Under the pieces are notes generated by a model, which was not told the origin of the DNA, made no database searches, and saw only the letters and a list, made by a program, of their open reading frames with translations. This document shows positions 54,531 to 64,000 of a DNA stretch of 64,000 nucleotides, piece after piece (the stretch's first letter is position 1; each line of letters opens with the position of its first letter). A program made the translations under genes and the position numbers. This DNA comes from Trichaptum fuscoviolaceum (taxonomy: Eukaryota; Basidiomycota; Agaricomycetes; Hymenochaetales; Trichaptaceae), in assembly GCA_910574455.1 (NCBI GenBank), contig CAJSYZ010000004.1, positions 868,001 through 932,000 of the forward strand, read 5' to 3'.

Positions 54531-56871
54531 AGCAGTTTAGAGAGCAAGAAAGAAGCAGGATCGCGATTACCCATACGTCATATGTACTGCTCTCTGACTA
54601 AATTTAGAACAAATACATGTGCTACGCTAAATAGTAAGGGTTAGACTTGAAGCGGGTCGCGGTCGGATTTTGCCGAAGGTACCAGTCTTCCGAATATATC
54701 CGATCTTCAATGCTTCGCCACCCCTTCAACAACTTCTTTCCTCAGTGAGGTTTTTACGCGCATGCAAGAACCTTGTAAATCACTCACCTCATGGAAGGCG
54801 AAAGTAATGTTGAAGTACTTACATATACGCGAGACTTAGACCACTAAGTACACGAGGCCGGTCCTACTGAGTATCGGTGAAATTTGAACCGGATCATCCA
54901 TCGAAGTCGCGCTAAGCTCGAGCATAAGTCTATCCACACCGCTCGGTAACTGCTACCTTACAATGCTCAATAGTTGAGGACGTGCAGCGAAGACCGGAGA
55001 AGCACATCACCATGAGGCTGTGGAAGTACTGAGGAGGAAGGTGGAGAAAGAAGAGAGTTGCAGGGAGGGAAGTTATTGGTTGTCAACAAACCGAGGCGAG
55101 TTCGAACGCAGTCGCGGAATTATCGGGCTGCTGCGGTGTGTAATCATACGCCAGGACTATACCATCAAATCTCATTTTTCTACTGCTTGCCAGAGGACGC
55201 GGAGTCAACGGATAAACAATCCACCAGGCGCATTCGACATCTGGGCTGAGAGTGCGAAGCTCAACGTTAGTCCTTCGTTCCGGCACAGAACATGGAGAAA
55301 GGGGGTGTATGTAGTAAGGATGGAAGATTCAAGGCCTCATTGTCTTGGGCACAGCGTATATATTAGTCCCGGGCCCGGACTGCAAAGGGTTCAGGTCAGG
55401 ATAAGATAGGTATGTGACGTGATTTTTGTGAGGAACGCATGCTTTTGTCAGGTGGGATGTCTTAATATAAACTTAGTAGGAACGAGGCCTTCACGATATA
55501 AAACCACGAAGTACCATTCTTTCAGAGAGTGGAACGTCCATTACCGAAAATCAGCCTTTCGTGATTCGATGCATGTGCAATGACTGGAACTTCGGCTAAT
55601 CAGAATCTTTCCAGGAGGCTTTTGGATCGGGGTTCAGAAGCCGATCCTTACTCCATAGGCCTCCCGACCTGACGATATCCTGCGCCCTTTGCCCTTTGCA
55701 ATAGGTTTCTTCTCATGTGCGTGCCATAAGACGTCAAATAAGTCCACGAGACTGATCTTTGCGAGCAATTAGGACCGCAGGGCCAGAGGCTTTGCTTTAA
55801 ACTTCCATTTAACCCGCCAACGCGGCGCCATAGATGAGCTACGAAAGTGTCGTCGGATCGGATCTGTCCTTTAATCCGGAGTACCAACGAGCTTGATTAC
55901 TCGGCGGGCTCCTGGTGACTTGCACTCCGACGAAAGCTGGATTAATACTCTCCAGTATGTGAGTAAATGTCTTTCACATCGCCTTCGAACATAGCAGTTG
56001 AAGCATCAACGAATCTGTGTTTGACTGATTTCCTTCGTCGGTGAGGGCGCACATATAGGGGAAAACACAGTTGCTCACCTCCTTTACTTCAAGTTATCGG
56101 CATTACGTACGTAATTTTATGACATCCTCCGGCGTGCGTTTCCCTTGATCGCTCCTCAACGTCAAACTTCCGTATAGGACATGAATCCGAGCTGTCCAAC
56201 TTCTGCGTCCAGGCAAGTCGCACGACGCCACACACCTTCTTATCACCAGCATGAGGGCCTGGTGTGTTCAAGTTCTGTTGATTGCAAGACTTGATTGGTT
56301 CCATATGACAGAGCAGTTTAGGTTTAAACGATCTAGCCCGAGAACCCTTCTTACTTATCATCGGCTTGGCGGAACTCTTGTCTTCAAACGGGACTCATAA
56401 CATGTGCACCGCAAGCTAAATCGACTATGGCAATCGCCTGGGACATCATCAAGATTAGTGCAACGACGATAACCTTTTACTTCATCACACTTGACTCTCC
56501 TCCGTATGGAAATGCGAATGGCAGGCCTCTTGACTTGGTGTTATGAAGGACTTCGGTCGACCCTCGTACTATAAAGGCCTGTCCCCACGTCCTTCACAAC
56601 ACCCAGCTTGTCATCGCGGTGGAAAGACGGGGGACATAAAATCAGAGGCAGGAGTAACCCGAAGGCAAAACTGGAACCGGGAGGGATACATGGAATCGAA
56701 TTCAGGAATGGACCCGAAGGGTGTCCGATTAGACTGTATGTAAGCTCAGTCTTCATTCTGCATCCAAGAAACGTAACGCAGCTTGCACTCCAGCCGAGCT
56801 TCCGCCTACGATTCTCTCCATCCAAGAGGGGTGGGTCTCCACTTGCGAGAACAGTTCGGTCGTAGTGAGCA
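54531..56871. other. Intergenic, no gene called
   Basis: About 2.3 kb. ORFs of 60-130 codons on both strands (for example 55020-55409 plus, 56089-56361 minus) overlap each other and lack motifs. A tRNA-like B-box (GGTTCAAATTTCACC, minus strand, about 54878-54892) is not embedded in a foldable tRNA. The last few hundred bases should contain the promoter of the 56872 gene, and possibly unrecognised 5' exons of it. Confidence 0.35.
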
Positions 56872-57449
56872 TTGTCGACTTCAAATATGACTATTTCATC
56901 GGCTGATTGTTCTTTTTGCCATGGGAAGTCGGCTCTCCTGGCAGGCGTAGCTGCTCAGCTTTACAGTTTCTTCACAGATCCGAGTAATTATACCAGGCGG
57001 ACGAATCCGGAAGGCGCTTTCAACTTTATGGTCTTTCTATGCTATGCCTCGATGCTATTCAACACGAGTGCAACGGTCACGTCGTTCATGCTTATTGCTA
57101 GGCTGAATGGTGTCCCTTACCGTGCTGCTCGAGGCGAACCACCCTATCCACCAAAAGCGATTGTCTTCGCAAGTCGTTCGTTCTTGTTGCAGAGGTACGG
57201 GGTTGGAACAATGTGGGTCCTTGTGCTCTGGCATTGTGAGTACAAAAATATGCACTTCTTCGTCACTAGCGTGGCTTTTCTCTTAACATCTGATAATATG
57301 CAGGGCTTATATCTTATCAGATCGGTATATGGACTCTGGTCCTGCAGATAGTCACATACTGTCTGATGCAAGAACCCGATTCACTGCGCATACCGATCAC
57401 ATTCGTTGCTGGATTTTCCGTATTACCCTTGCTCGCGTATGCTCAATGA
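56872..57449 (+). CDS. Small multi-pass membrane protein, basidiomycete-type, unknown function
   Basis: Two exons, about 173 residues. ATG 56872 (MSTSNMTISSADCSFC). Segments: LLAGVAAQLYSFFTDP, then TNPEGAFNFMVFLCYASMLF (membrane), NTSATVTSFMLIARLNGVPY, a loop, and GVGTMWVLVLWH. An intron (GTGAGT..TGCAG, about 57237-57303) joins to LISYQIGIWTLVLQIVTYCL and ITFVAGFSVLPLLAYAQ, TGA 57447. Three or four hydrophobic helices are visible. It resembles small membrane proteins seen widely in Agaricomycetes, but no function is known. A further 5' exon cannot be ruled out. It is convergent with dynamin paralogue B (about 150 bp between stops). Confidence 0.7.
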
Positions 57450-57600
57450 CTGATAAGTATATTCTTGTGTCACTGTTTTTACCTCACGATCAGTTTTACA
57501 TAACAAGTATCTGTGGAGACGTATGGCACAGCGGCAATATACAATGCCGAGCGTAGCGGCTGGAAGCAGCATTTACACGAAATCAAACACTTTACTTCAG

Positions 57601-60533
57601 TCAGGCCTCAAACGAGCGAAGCTGGTCTAAGCAACCTTTGAGTGACTTGATCTTGGAGTTGAGCTCGTGACGCTGCTGCGCAATCAATGGATCCTCAGCG
57701 AGTAAGCCATGAAGGTGGGCCGACGCTTCGGCACTTCCGAGATTAAGCTCCTGGATTAACCCTCGCTTTAACTTCTCTGCGAAGGCTTGATTGAGTGTGT
57801 GCTCAATTGCGAGAGGGATGTAGTCTATTACCCTCTTAAAAAAGCGTTCAGTTTTTGGTCTGTCAGCCGATGTCGAAGGAAGGACGAGCAAACATGAATA
57901 GTATGTACCTTATACGCGACTTCATAATAAGCTCGTACATCAGCCATTACTATCAACTCCTCTTCATAAGCAACTGGTGGAGCTTGCTTGAGTCGTGTAA
58001 GATCGCTCTTGCTCAGGTTGTGGAGTCCTGCTGCTCGTAAATAATATAGCGCAAGATCGAGGTTTGTAACAGGCCTGCTATTGACCTCGGGATAAGCCCT
58101 TAGACGGGGCACCTCCCCCTCTAGCCCGAGTTCCGACATTGAAGGACATGGGCTAATCTCTCTAGAGCTCTTAGAGAAGTTCGCAGAGTGCGCCAGAGCA
58201 TCTTTGTATTTCGCAAGCCATGTTTCGCGTTCCGATGAGAGATAGTGGGTGTTCTGAGTAAACAGTGGATACTTCTCCAGGTTGAGGACGACATGTACCA
58301 CTTTCAAGGCACTATCCCTTTGTTGGGAAAAGAGGTCCATAATGAGCTTACTGAACCATCAGGCGCAATAGGTCAGACTGGCGCAAGGTACATTATATGA
58401 GTTTAAACCACTCACGCCATGTGCGATCTAAGCTTTGGAAACCGCCCGAAGTGTTTATTAATGTAAAAATCGAGAGCACGTTGTAGGGTCCCCGCTACTT
58501 GATCAAAGCAATTTATGGTTGGTTCATCCCAGAGTTGCGTGAAGTCATTGATAAGTTTACGCTTTGCTTCAAAAGGCACGTTATTTGGTAACTCCCAACT
58601 GATAGAGCTACGAAATACTCAGTTTTGGTTGTATAATGAAAGTTAATCGAATGACATACCCCTTAATAATCTGCCGGACGTAAGTCAAATCGCGTGGGTC
58701 CACAACTTGATCTGAAGTACTGCCATCCTCTTCTCTCATCAGTTCCACCGGGTTCAGATACTGGGTATGGTCGTCAAACGGCCGGAAGTCAGGCTCGGTT
58801 TTTCGTATTTCACGCTTGAATTGATCGTATATCGCCCGGTTTGTTTGGACGAACACCTTTCCGTAAGGACCATCCCGGGAGACATCTTGCTTTTCGGTGA
58901 AGATGTCTGTTCCGATTCCGTACACCACTTGCGTGAACTCCTGGGAGAAGTCAGTTATGCGGGCTAATACTTCGGTCGATGCGTCGAACTGGATCGGTTG
59001 AGGTAGCAAGGAGGACAGTGCCCTTAACCGATCGAGCATCTCTTCTGCTTGCTTCTTCAGAGATGGAAGTCTATGTGAATAATGAGAGGCTAGAAATATA
59101 AGCTAACAAATCCTTAAGCTTACGTCCGTTCCAGTAACTCAATCAAGTGCCGGCCGAGATCAACCACGAGATTCCGAACGCCAAAGCGACCGCGGTTCAC
59201 AACCGCATCCCAAGGGCTAGTAGTAGAAAAGAACATAGATTCTGCTTCATCCCGTTCGGTACGGCTCGGGTTGGTTCTACGCTCAGCATCGTCCAGCAAC
59301 TTAACACAATAGTATCCATGCGTGAGGCGGTGTGCAGTATCGTTATCTTGGCCTGTCAACAGGTCTCGCCACTTTTGCCGCGCGCTGACAGCACCTGCCG
59401 TCAACGTGTCAGGCTTTGTCAGAACACCTTCCGATGAAAGTAAGTCTATTGCTCAGGAGTACCGTATACTTCCCGCACCTATAGTCCTCGATTTATTGTC
59501 GTCTGCCTCAAGGGCAAGGCGCATCGAGCGTTGGTTTTCTAAGTCATCTGTGATTTGTTGAGAGAAAGTTCTTAATTGAGGGGTTCTATAGAGCATACCA
59601 CTCATAGGAATAGTGACCAAAATCAGGCAATTTTCCTGAATGTTGGACTTGACTAGTTCTTCAACTATCTTGACAACTTCGGGCTCCTCATTCTGGATGA
59701 GGCCTGCCCGCAAAGTAATATGAAGTGATCAGATTATGTTTCAAAGGTATGAAGGGACCGACCTGGTAGATCGATGAATGCCAAATCTGTTCCATTCTCG
59801 TCGCATATGTCCACCACTACAACGTTCTTTGAGAACTTCTGTGTACCGGAAGCAAATGCGTGCGCAGTCCGATAGTGCTGGAGCTCTTCCGCATCTTTGC
59901 TGAGGAATATGGAAGAATCGTCCTTCGGATAGTTCAAAACAGCGACTTGCGCCCGCCGAAGCGCGATCTCAACATGATCAGGGTCGGTAATGTCTGGGCC
60001 GAAGGGGATCCTATGCGGTGATGCGAGGCGTTGTCCCGTAGCATTATACTCGAATCGAAGTGATATTCTGCAGTTCCAGGCACCAGGGCTACTCGACAGG
60101 TTCACTTCCATTGGACATCTGGGCACCCTCAGCGTCCTTTCAAAAAAGGGGAGACAAGCATTTAATACCTCGTGCAAGTCCCACTGTCTCGTGGTACTCG
60201 AATCTGATTTGTCACGAGAATTAGATCGGAATTAATGATGAAGTGAGTTTAGTGACTTACACCGCTGACGGCTTCCACCAAAGAGCTTACGAGGAATCAT
60301 CATACACTGTAAAACCTGACAAGAAGGTATCACTTACCTCTTTCCCGCCGACTGACCACCAATAACCGATATTTTAGGAATGTGAAGGAACTCTTCAGCT
60401 CTATTATTGAAGGTAAACAGTCTGTGAAGTTAAATTCACTAGAGACGTACCCTAGATCTCTGAGAGACCTAGCTATCTCTAAGAGACGTTTCGCTTTTAT
60501 TGCATATTCGCTTCCCGTTATATGTGTAACCAT
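57601..60533 (-). CDS. Dynamin-like large GTPase, paralogue B
   Basis: Same architecture as the gene at 24351. ATG 60533 gives MVTHITGSEYAIKAKRLLEI. G1 is ISVIGGQSAGKSSLVEAVSG, rebuilt across a phase-2 intron; RVPRDSGTCTR is switch I. G3 is DLAFIDLPGRS (about 59775) and TKPDTLTAGAVSARQKWRDL is G4 (about 59400). Stalk: QFDASTEVLARITDFSQEFT, ELPNNVPFEAKRKL; then LFSQQRDSALKVVHVVLNLE, VRAYYEVAYKVHTI and the GED-like end LDQLRSFEA, TGA 57601. All nucleotide-binding motifs are present. Introns fall at the same places as in paralogue A, which supports duplication. Membrane target unknown. The start is chosen because upstream Met codons in the same frame add a poorly conserved stretch. Confidence 0.9.
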
Positions 60534-61043
60534 AGTGTCTTGGCTGCGACAAAGGATGCGGACACAGACCAGAGTAGCAAGGCCTGTCGAAAGGGTCGTG
60601 TCGCAAGGCTTATTATAAAGAGGGTGTACGAAGCCATATGTCATCAAAACGAAGTCATTGATGCGGCATGCTGCAACAGCGAGGTGGAAGCATTCTGTTT
60701 GCATTTATCCATTCGACGATAGAGCGAGGTCTTGATCGTGTGATGGATTGAGGCTGCTTCGCTCAACGTGCTGAGATAGAGAGCTTCTCTTTCAGTTATG
60801 GGCTCGAGATCGCATCTAGAGTTCCAAATTTTAAGTTATGCTTCCATGTCGACTGTGTGGGCCCGCCCTGTCAGGAATTACCTTGGCGGCTCGGAAAAGC
60901 AGAGGGAAGTAAAAGTTCAAGTTCAAGGACGGAAATCTTAAAATTGAAGGGGCCTTGCCAGTGAATTCTGACCAAGTTGCTATATTTAGAACTCCAATTT
61001 TGTCCAACTTCGCCGTCGCGCACTTACTTCGACTCCCACCACA
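60534..61043. promoter_or_regulatory. Divergent promoter region
   Basis: About 510 bp between the starts of dynamin B (minus) and the MYND-finger gene (plus); it must contain both promoters. Motif-less short ORFs only. ACCACAATGAAT at the plus-strand start is a good fungal start context. Confidence 0.4.
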
Positions 61044-62359
61044 ATGAATAACGAAGTCATCGTTCATCTTCTCGCATCCCTGGGATTAAGTATACCCAAT
61101 GGTACGAAGCTTCCTCTAGAGAACCTTGAGAACAAACTAGAGAAGGCATTGGACTATGCGCAAAGATACTCACAACTAATCGGCAACAAAACCCTCGATC
61201 TTCGGAGCTTGAGTGCCTGCTCATCGAGTTCGCTCTACAATGCCGTGCTTCAGTGCACAGTCAACCTCGGGGAGGCAATGGTCGGCTCACATCCTGGTAC
61301 GAGGAGGACGATGCAAGATCCGTTTACGGACCTGCGAAAGGTTGTGTTAGGCCTTGCCACTGAATGGGATAATGGCAATCGTGTCGTGGTATATGAGGAT
61401 GAGGGGCGAACTAGTGCTATCGAGATAACTGTGAGTCGCACAATGCATAATTCTAACCTCATCCTGACCGTTATTCACAGATGATCAAAGCCCTTTCTCT
61501 TGACCCCGGATCCAAGGAACCTGTCTTCCTTGTGTCGTACGAGGAAAGAACAAATGGTGATACTCCGGAAAGACCAAGTCTGAAATCTACAAGTTTAGCA
61601 CAGCGCTATACGTACGCCTCGGCTACCCAGAACCTTCTGTCTAAACTGTTGGAGCTCAATCGCAGGCGTGTCGACAGATGGGGATCAGGATCGAACACTG
61701 ATCTGAGCGATAAGAAGGTTTCGTTCCTCTTGCCACTCAATCCCCTGAGCATGCGGGACATTGGATCATTGACAAATGATTCTGGTATCTGCGCGATCTG
61801 TGGGAAGAAGGCGAATACGAGGTGTGCACGCTGTCAATCAGTCACGTACTGCGGTAAAGGTTGCTGTGCTTCATTTTCTCTTGCACGACATGGATTCTTA
61901 CTGCAAACTCTGTCGCTAGACTGCCAAACGAGTGATTGGAAAGCTCATAAAGATATATGCAGGTCCTTGGCGCAAGGAACTTGGCAGATGATCCCCTTTA
62001 CCGACAAATTTCAAGGTATGGTCATGTCTAGTCTCCAAAGCACTACGACTGCGACAGACCTACGCAAGTCTAAACCGAAGAATCCGAGTACTGTGAAGAA
62101 TATCCACGGGGAAAAGCCGTTCATCGTGAAGATACAAATTGCAGGATTCGATGGTCCTTCCATGCTCATCTACGACCGACAGCGCTCGTTTCATGCAACT
62201 TACTTGCGAGAGGATGATCCCGATGGATTTCAGCGACTTGCGGAAATAATACACAGAGGTATTCTGGGGCTTAAGGCTTATCGATGGGCGAAGTTTGTGG
62301 AGGGCGAAAAAATCAACGTCTGCATTGATGTAGAACCGAAGGAAGATATCCAATGGTAA
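61044..62359 (+). CDS. MYND-type zinc finger protein
   Basis: Three exons, about 400 residues. ATG 61044 (MNNEVIVHLLASLGLSIPNG) opens an N-terminal helical part (LENKLEKALDYAQRYSQLIG). An intron at about 61430-61480 leads to TMIKALSLDPGSKEPVFLVS. The MYND finger is CAICGKKANTRCARCQSVTY, then CGKDCQTSDWKAHKDIC after a GTTGCT..CTAG intron (61861-61918), with all Cys/His ligands present. A C-terminal part follows (IVKIQIAGFDGPSMLIYDRQ; NVCIDVEPKEDIQW), TAA 62357. MYND fingers bind proline-rich peptides in protein partners. No SET domain is visible, so it is not an obvious methyltransferase. Intact; precise role unknown. Confidence 0.87.
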
Positions 62360-62518
62360 AGAATGCCTGTAAATAGGTGAGCCGAGGCTCATTTAAACAG
62401 AAAACGAAGAAGATGTACTACTACGATGTGTAACGGATAGTTGTTTGAGTTGAGATTCATCTGTATTGCGAAACTCTATGTTAACATTCCAATTATCTAG
62501 TCGCGTTCTGTCCATTCC

Positions 62519-64000
62519 CTACTGGTCAAGGCCTAGGTCCGCAATCTGGACGAATTTGTGTGTCTTGAAGCTCTCGTTTGCCGCTAGTCCGACAGCGAGT
62601 GCCATGGTGCCATCACGTACACCGGCCTTCTGTTTAGCTGCATCTCCTGTGTCGACTTGTTCACCTGGTCGTGGGCCGAAAATGACGCTCAACATGCGTG
62701 CGTCTCCACCTCCATGACCTGCGTGCTCGTACTTTATTGGTACGTCGTAGGGGCGTGTCCAGAGAGGGTGGACGGAAATCTTCGCTCCTCCGGCGTTTGC
62801 GAGTGCTTCAGTGCCGTGAACCATACCGCCAGTGATCTTGGGACCCGCGGGTTCCCGGAAGGCAGATTCGACGACATCAAGCTCGAGCCTCCCCTTCGAT
62901 CCGTTGAACATCACGCGATAGCCCTCCCAAGGCGAATATGCAGTCTATTCAATCGTCAATTTACGTGAAACTAGAAGTGAGTGGCACGCACGAGATGATA
63001 TGACATGGTTGCGCCGTTGGAATACCGGACAATGAGACTCATATCGTCTTCAATACCAATGTCCGGAGCAAAGACCTACGAAAACCAGTCAAGTCATGAG
63101 AGGTCAGTAAATTATGTAGCTCGACTCACATTTTGATCACGGTGGTAACCATCCTCCTTCTCGGCATCCGCATATAAGCTTTTCAGAGTAGAATCACCTT
63201 CCAAGTTCAATGCAAATGGATCACTTGCTGCTTCAGAACTTCCCCGCGCCCTTGCGTACTCTTTCGCCCAGCCATGCGTCTTGCCGTTCTTCTCGCCATA
63301 AAATGCGAGCTGGCCGAAGCCAGCGACTTCCACAGGCTCGGCATCGATCCACCAGTTCACAAGGTCGAAGTGATGTCCGGACTTGTGCACCATGAGGCCA
63401 CCGGAGTTGGACTTCTGTCGATGCCATCGACGAAAATAGTCAGCACCATGTACAGTGTCAAGGAGCCACTCGAAATGGACGGATAGCACTTCAGAGGCTG
63501 ATGAGAACGACGGACAGGATCGGGAAGATCTTTCACTCACCATTCCCTATCTCGCCTGCGGAAATGAGGCGTTTCACTGCTTCGTGAACAGGATTGTAAC
63601 GGTAGTTGAAGGTTACAGTGAGCTGGTTGCCTGTTCGTTTGACAGCTTCGTTGATTCGGCGACACTTTTCGACGTCGGTTGTCATTGGCTTCTCCGTTAC
63701 GACTCGGACTGGGTACGCCGGATTCGTAAACAAATCATTAAGCTGAATAAGAGAGGATATTTATTGCTTACCTCCGGCTTCCAGTGCAGGAACTATGTAC
63801 AAGTCATGGAGAGCGTCGATGCAAGTGATAACGACTGTCTCCACCTTCTCCTTGCGCAGCATCTCGGCGAACTGCTCTGGCTTATAAACCGGTGCGCGCG
63901 GTTGCTTCAAGGACTCAAGATACGCATTATAGTACTCGGCGCGAACAGCGTTGGGTTCACAGAAAGCTACTATCTGTGCTCCAGGTCGCTCGGCGACACC
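62519..64000 (-). CDS. Gfo/Idh/MocA-family NAD(P)-dependent oxidoreductase (5' end outside window)
   Basis: Sugar or inositol dehydrogenase-like fold: N-terminal Rossmann domain and C-terminal alpha/beta domain. The window starts within the Rossmann part (GVAERPGAQIVAFCEPNAVR, then VETVVITCIDALHDLYIVPA). After an intron, VRVVTEKPMTTDVEKC gives the conserved EKP motif, then QLTVTFNYRYNPVHEAVKRL. The next exon has SGGLMVHKSGHHFDLVNWWI, the catalytic His region of the family. Further exons give DIGIEDDMSLIVRYSNGATM and SPWEGYRVMFNGSKGRLELD; the C-terminus is NESFKTHKFVQIADLGLDQ, stop at 62519. Introns are 45-65 nt. No break is seen; roughly 45-50 N-terminal residues, with the GxGxxG loop, lie beyond 64000. 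Substrate unknown. Confidence 0.9.

Noticed and set aside
54780..54900. tRNA gene on the minus strand
   Set aside because: A B-box-like GGTTCAAATTTCACC and an A-box-like CTTAGTGGTCTAAG are present, but in the wrong order for a tRNA, with no matching acceptor stem or anticodon arm.

Overview
The window is nuclear DNA of a filamentous basidiomycete, most probably an Agaricomycete. Genes are cut by many short introns (about 50-65 nt, GT..AG). The families seen are typical of that group: a DUF6533 membrane protein, a TPR/MLP1-type coiled coil, expanded dynamin-like GTPases, a PTR2 peptide transporter and a large MULE carrying Ulp1 domains. I saw no bacterial features and no convincing tRNA or rRNA gene. 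Exon models were spliced by eye, so internal boundaries are inferences even where the gene call is firm.

Region 1 (1-24 kb) looks like a loose meroterpenoid or prenylated-aromatic locus. It holds an FAD monooxygenase (135-1982, minus), a DUF6533 membrane protein (2640-4345, minus), a UbiA/COQ2-type prenyltransferase (8786-10095, minus), an O-methyltransferase (11054-12992, plus) and a cytochrome P450 (21724-23954, plus). All five can be spliced into open frames with their key motifs. They are separated by repeat-rich DNA with two TA-flanked Tc1/mariner-like non-autonomous elements, two copies of a small inverted-repeat element, hairpins, and two tail-to-tail pseudogenes (a TPR/MLP1 nucleoporin-like gene and a GDA1/CD39 nucleoside diphosphatase).

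Region 2 (24-32 kb) has a dynamin-like GTPase and a PTR2 transporter, both on the minus strand.

Region 3 (32.59-54.52 kb) is one giant Mutator-like transposon of about 21.9 kb. It is bounded by a 12-bp direct repeat (TGCAAGCTTTAT) and by inverted ends about 0.9-1.1 kb long, built from degenerate satellite repeats. Its main gene (44001-51185) appears to join a DDE MULE transposase, a SWIM zinc finger and two Ulp1/C48 SUMO-protease-like domains. The element also carries a Cys-rich PHD/ADD-like protein gene, a large family protein gene with a 2-nt frameshift, two small intron-containing genes on the opposite strand, a 50-bp minisatellite, and fragments of an FAD-linked oxidase and of an FANCM/MPH1-like helicase.

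Region 4 (54.5-64 kb) has a small membrane protein, a second dynamin-like GTPase paralogous to the first, a MYND-finger protein, and a Gfo/Idh/MocA oxidoreductase cut by the window end. The two dynamin paralogues share orientation and intron pattern and lie on either side of the transposon, which suggests an older local duplication later pushed apart.
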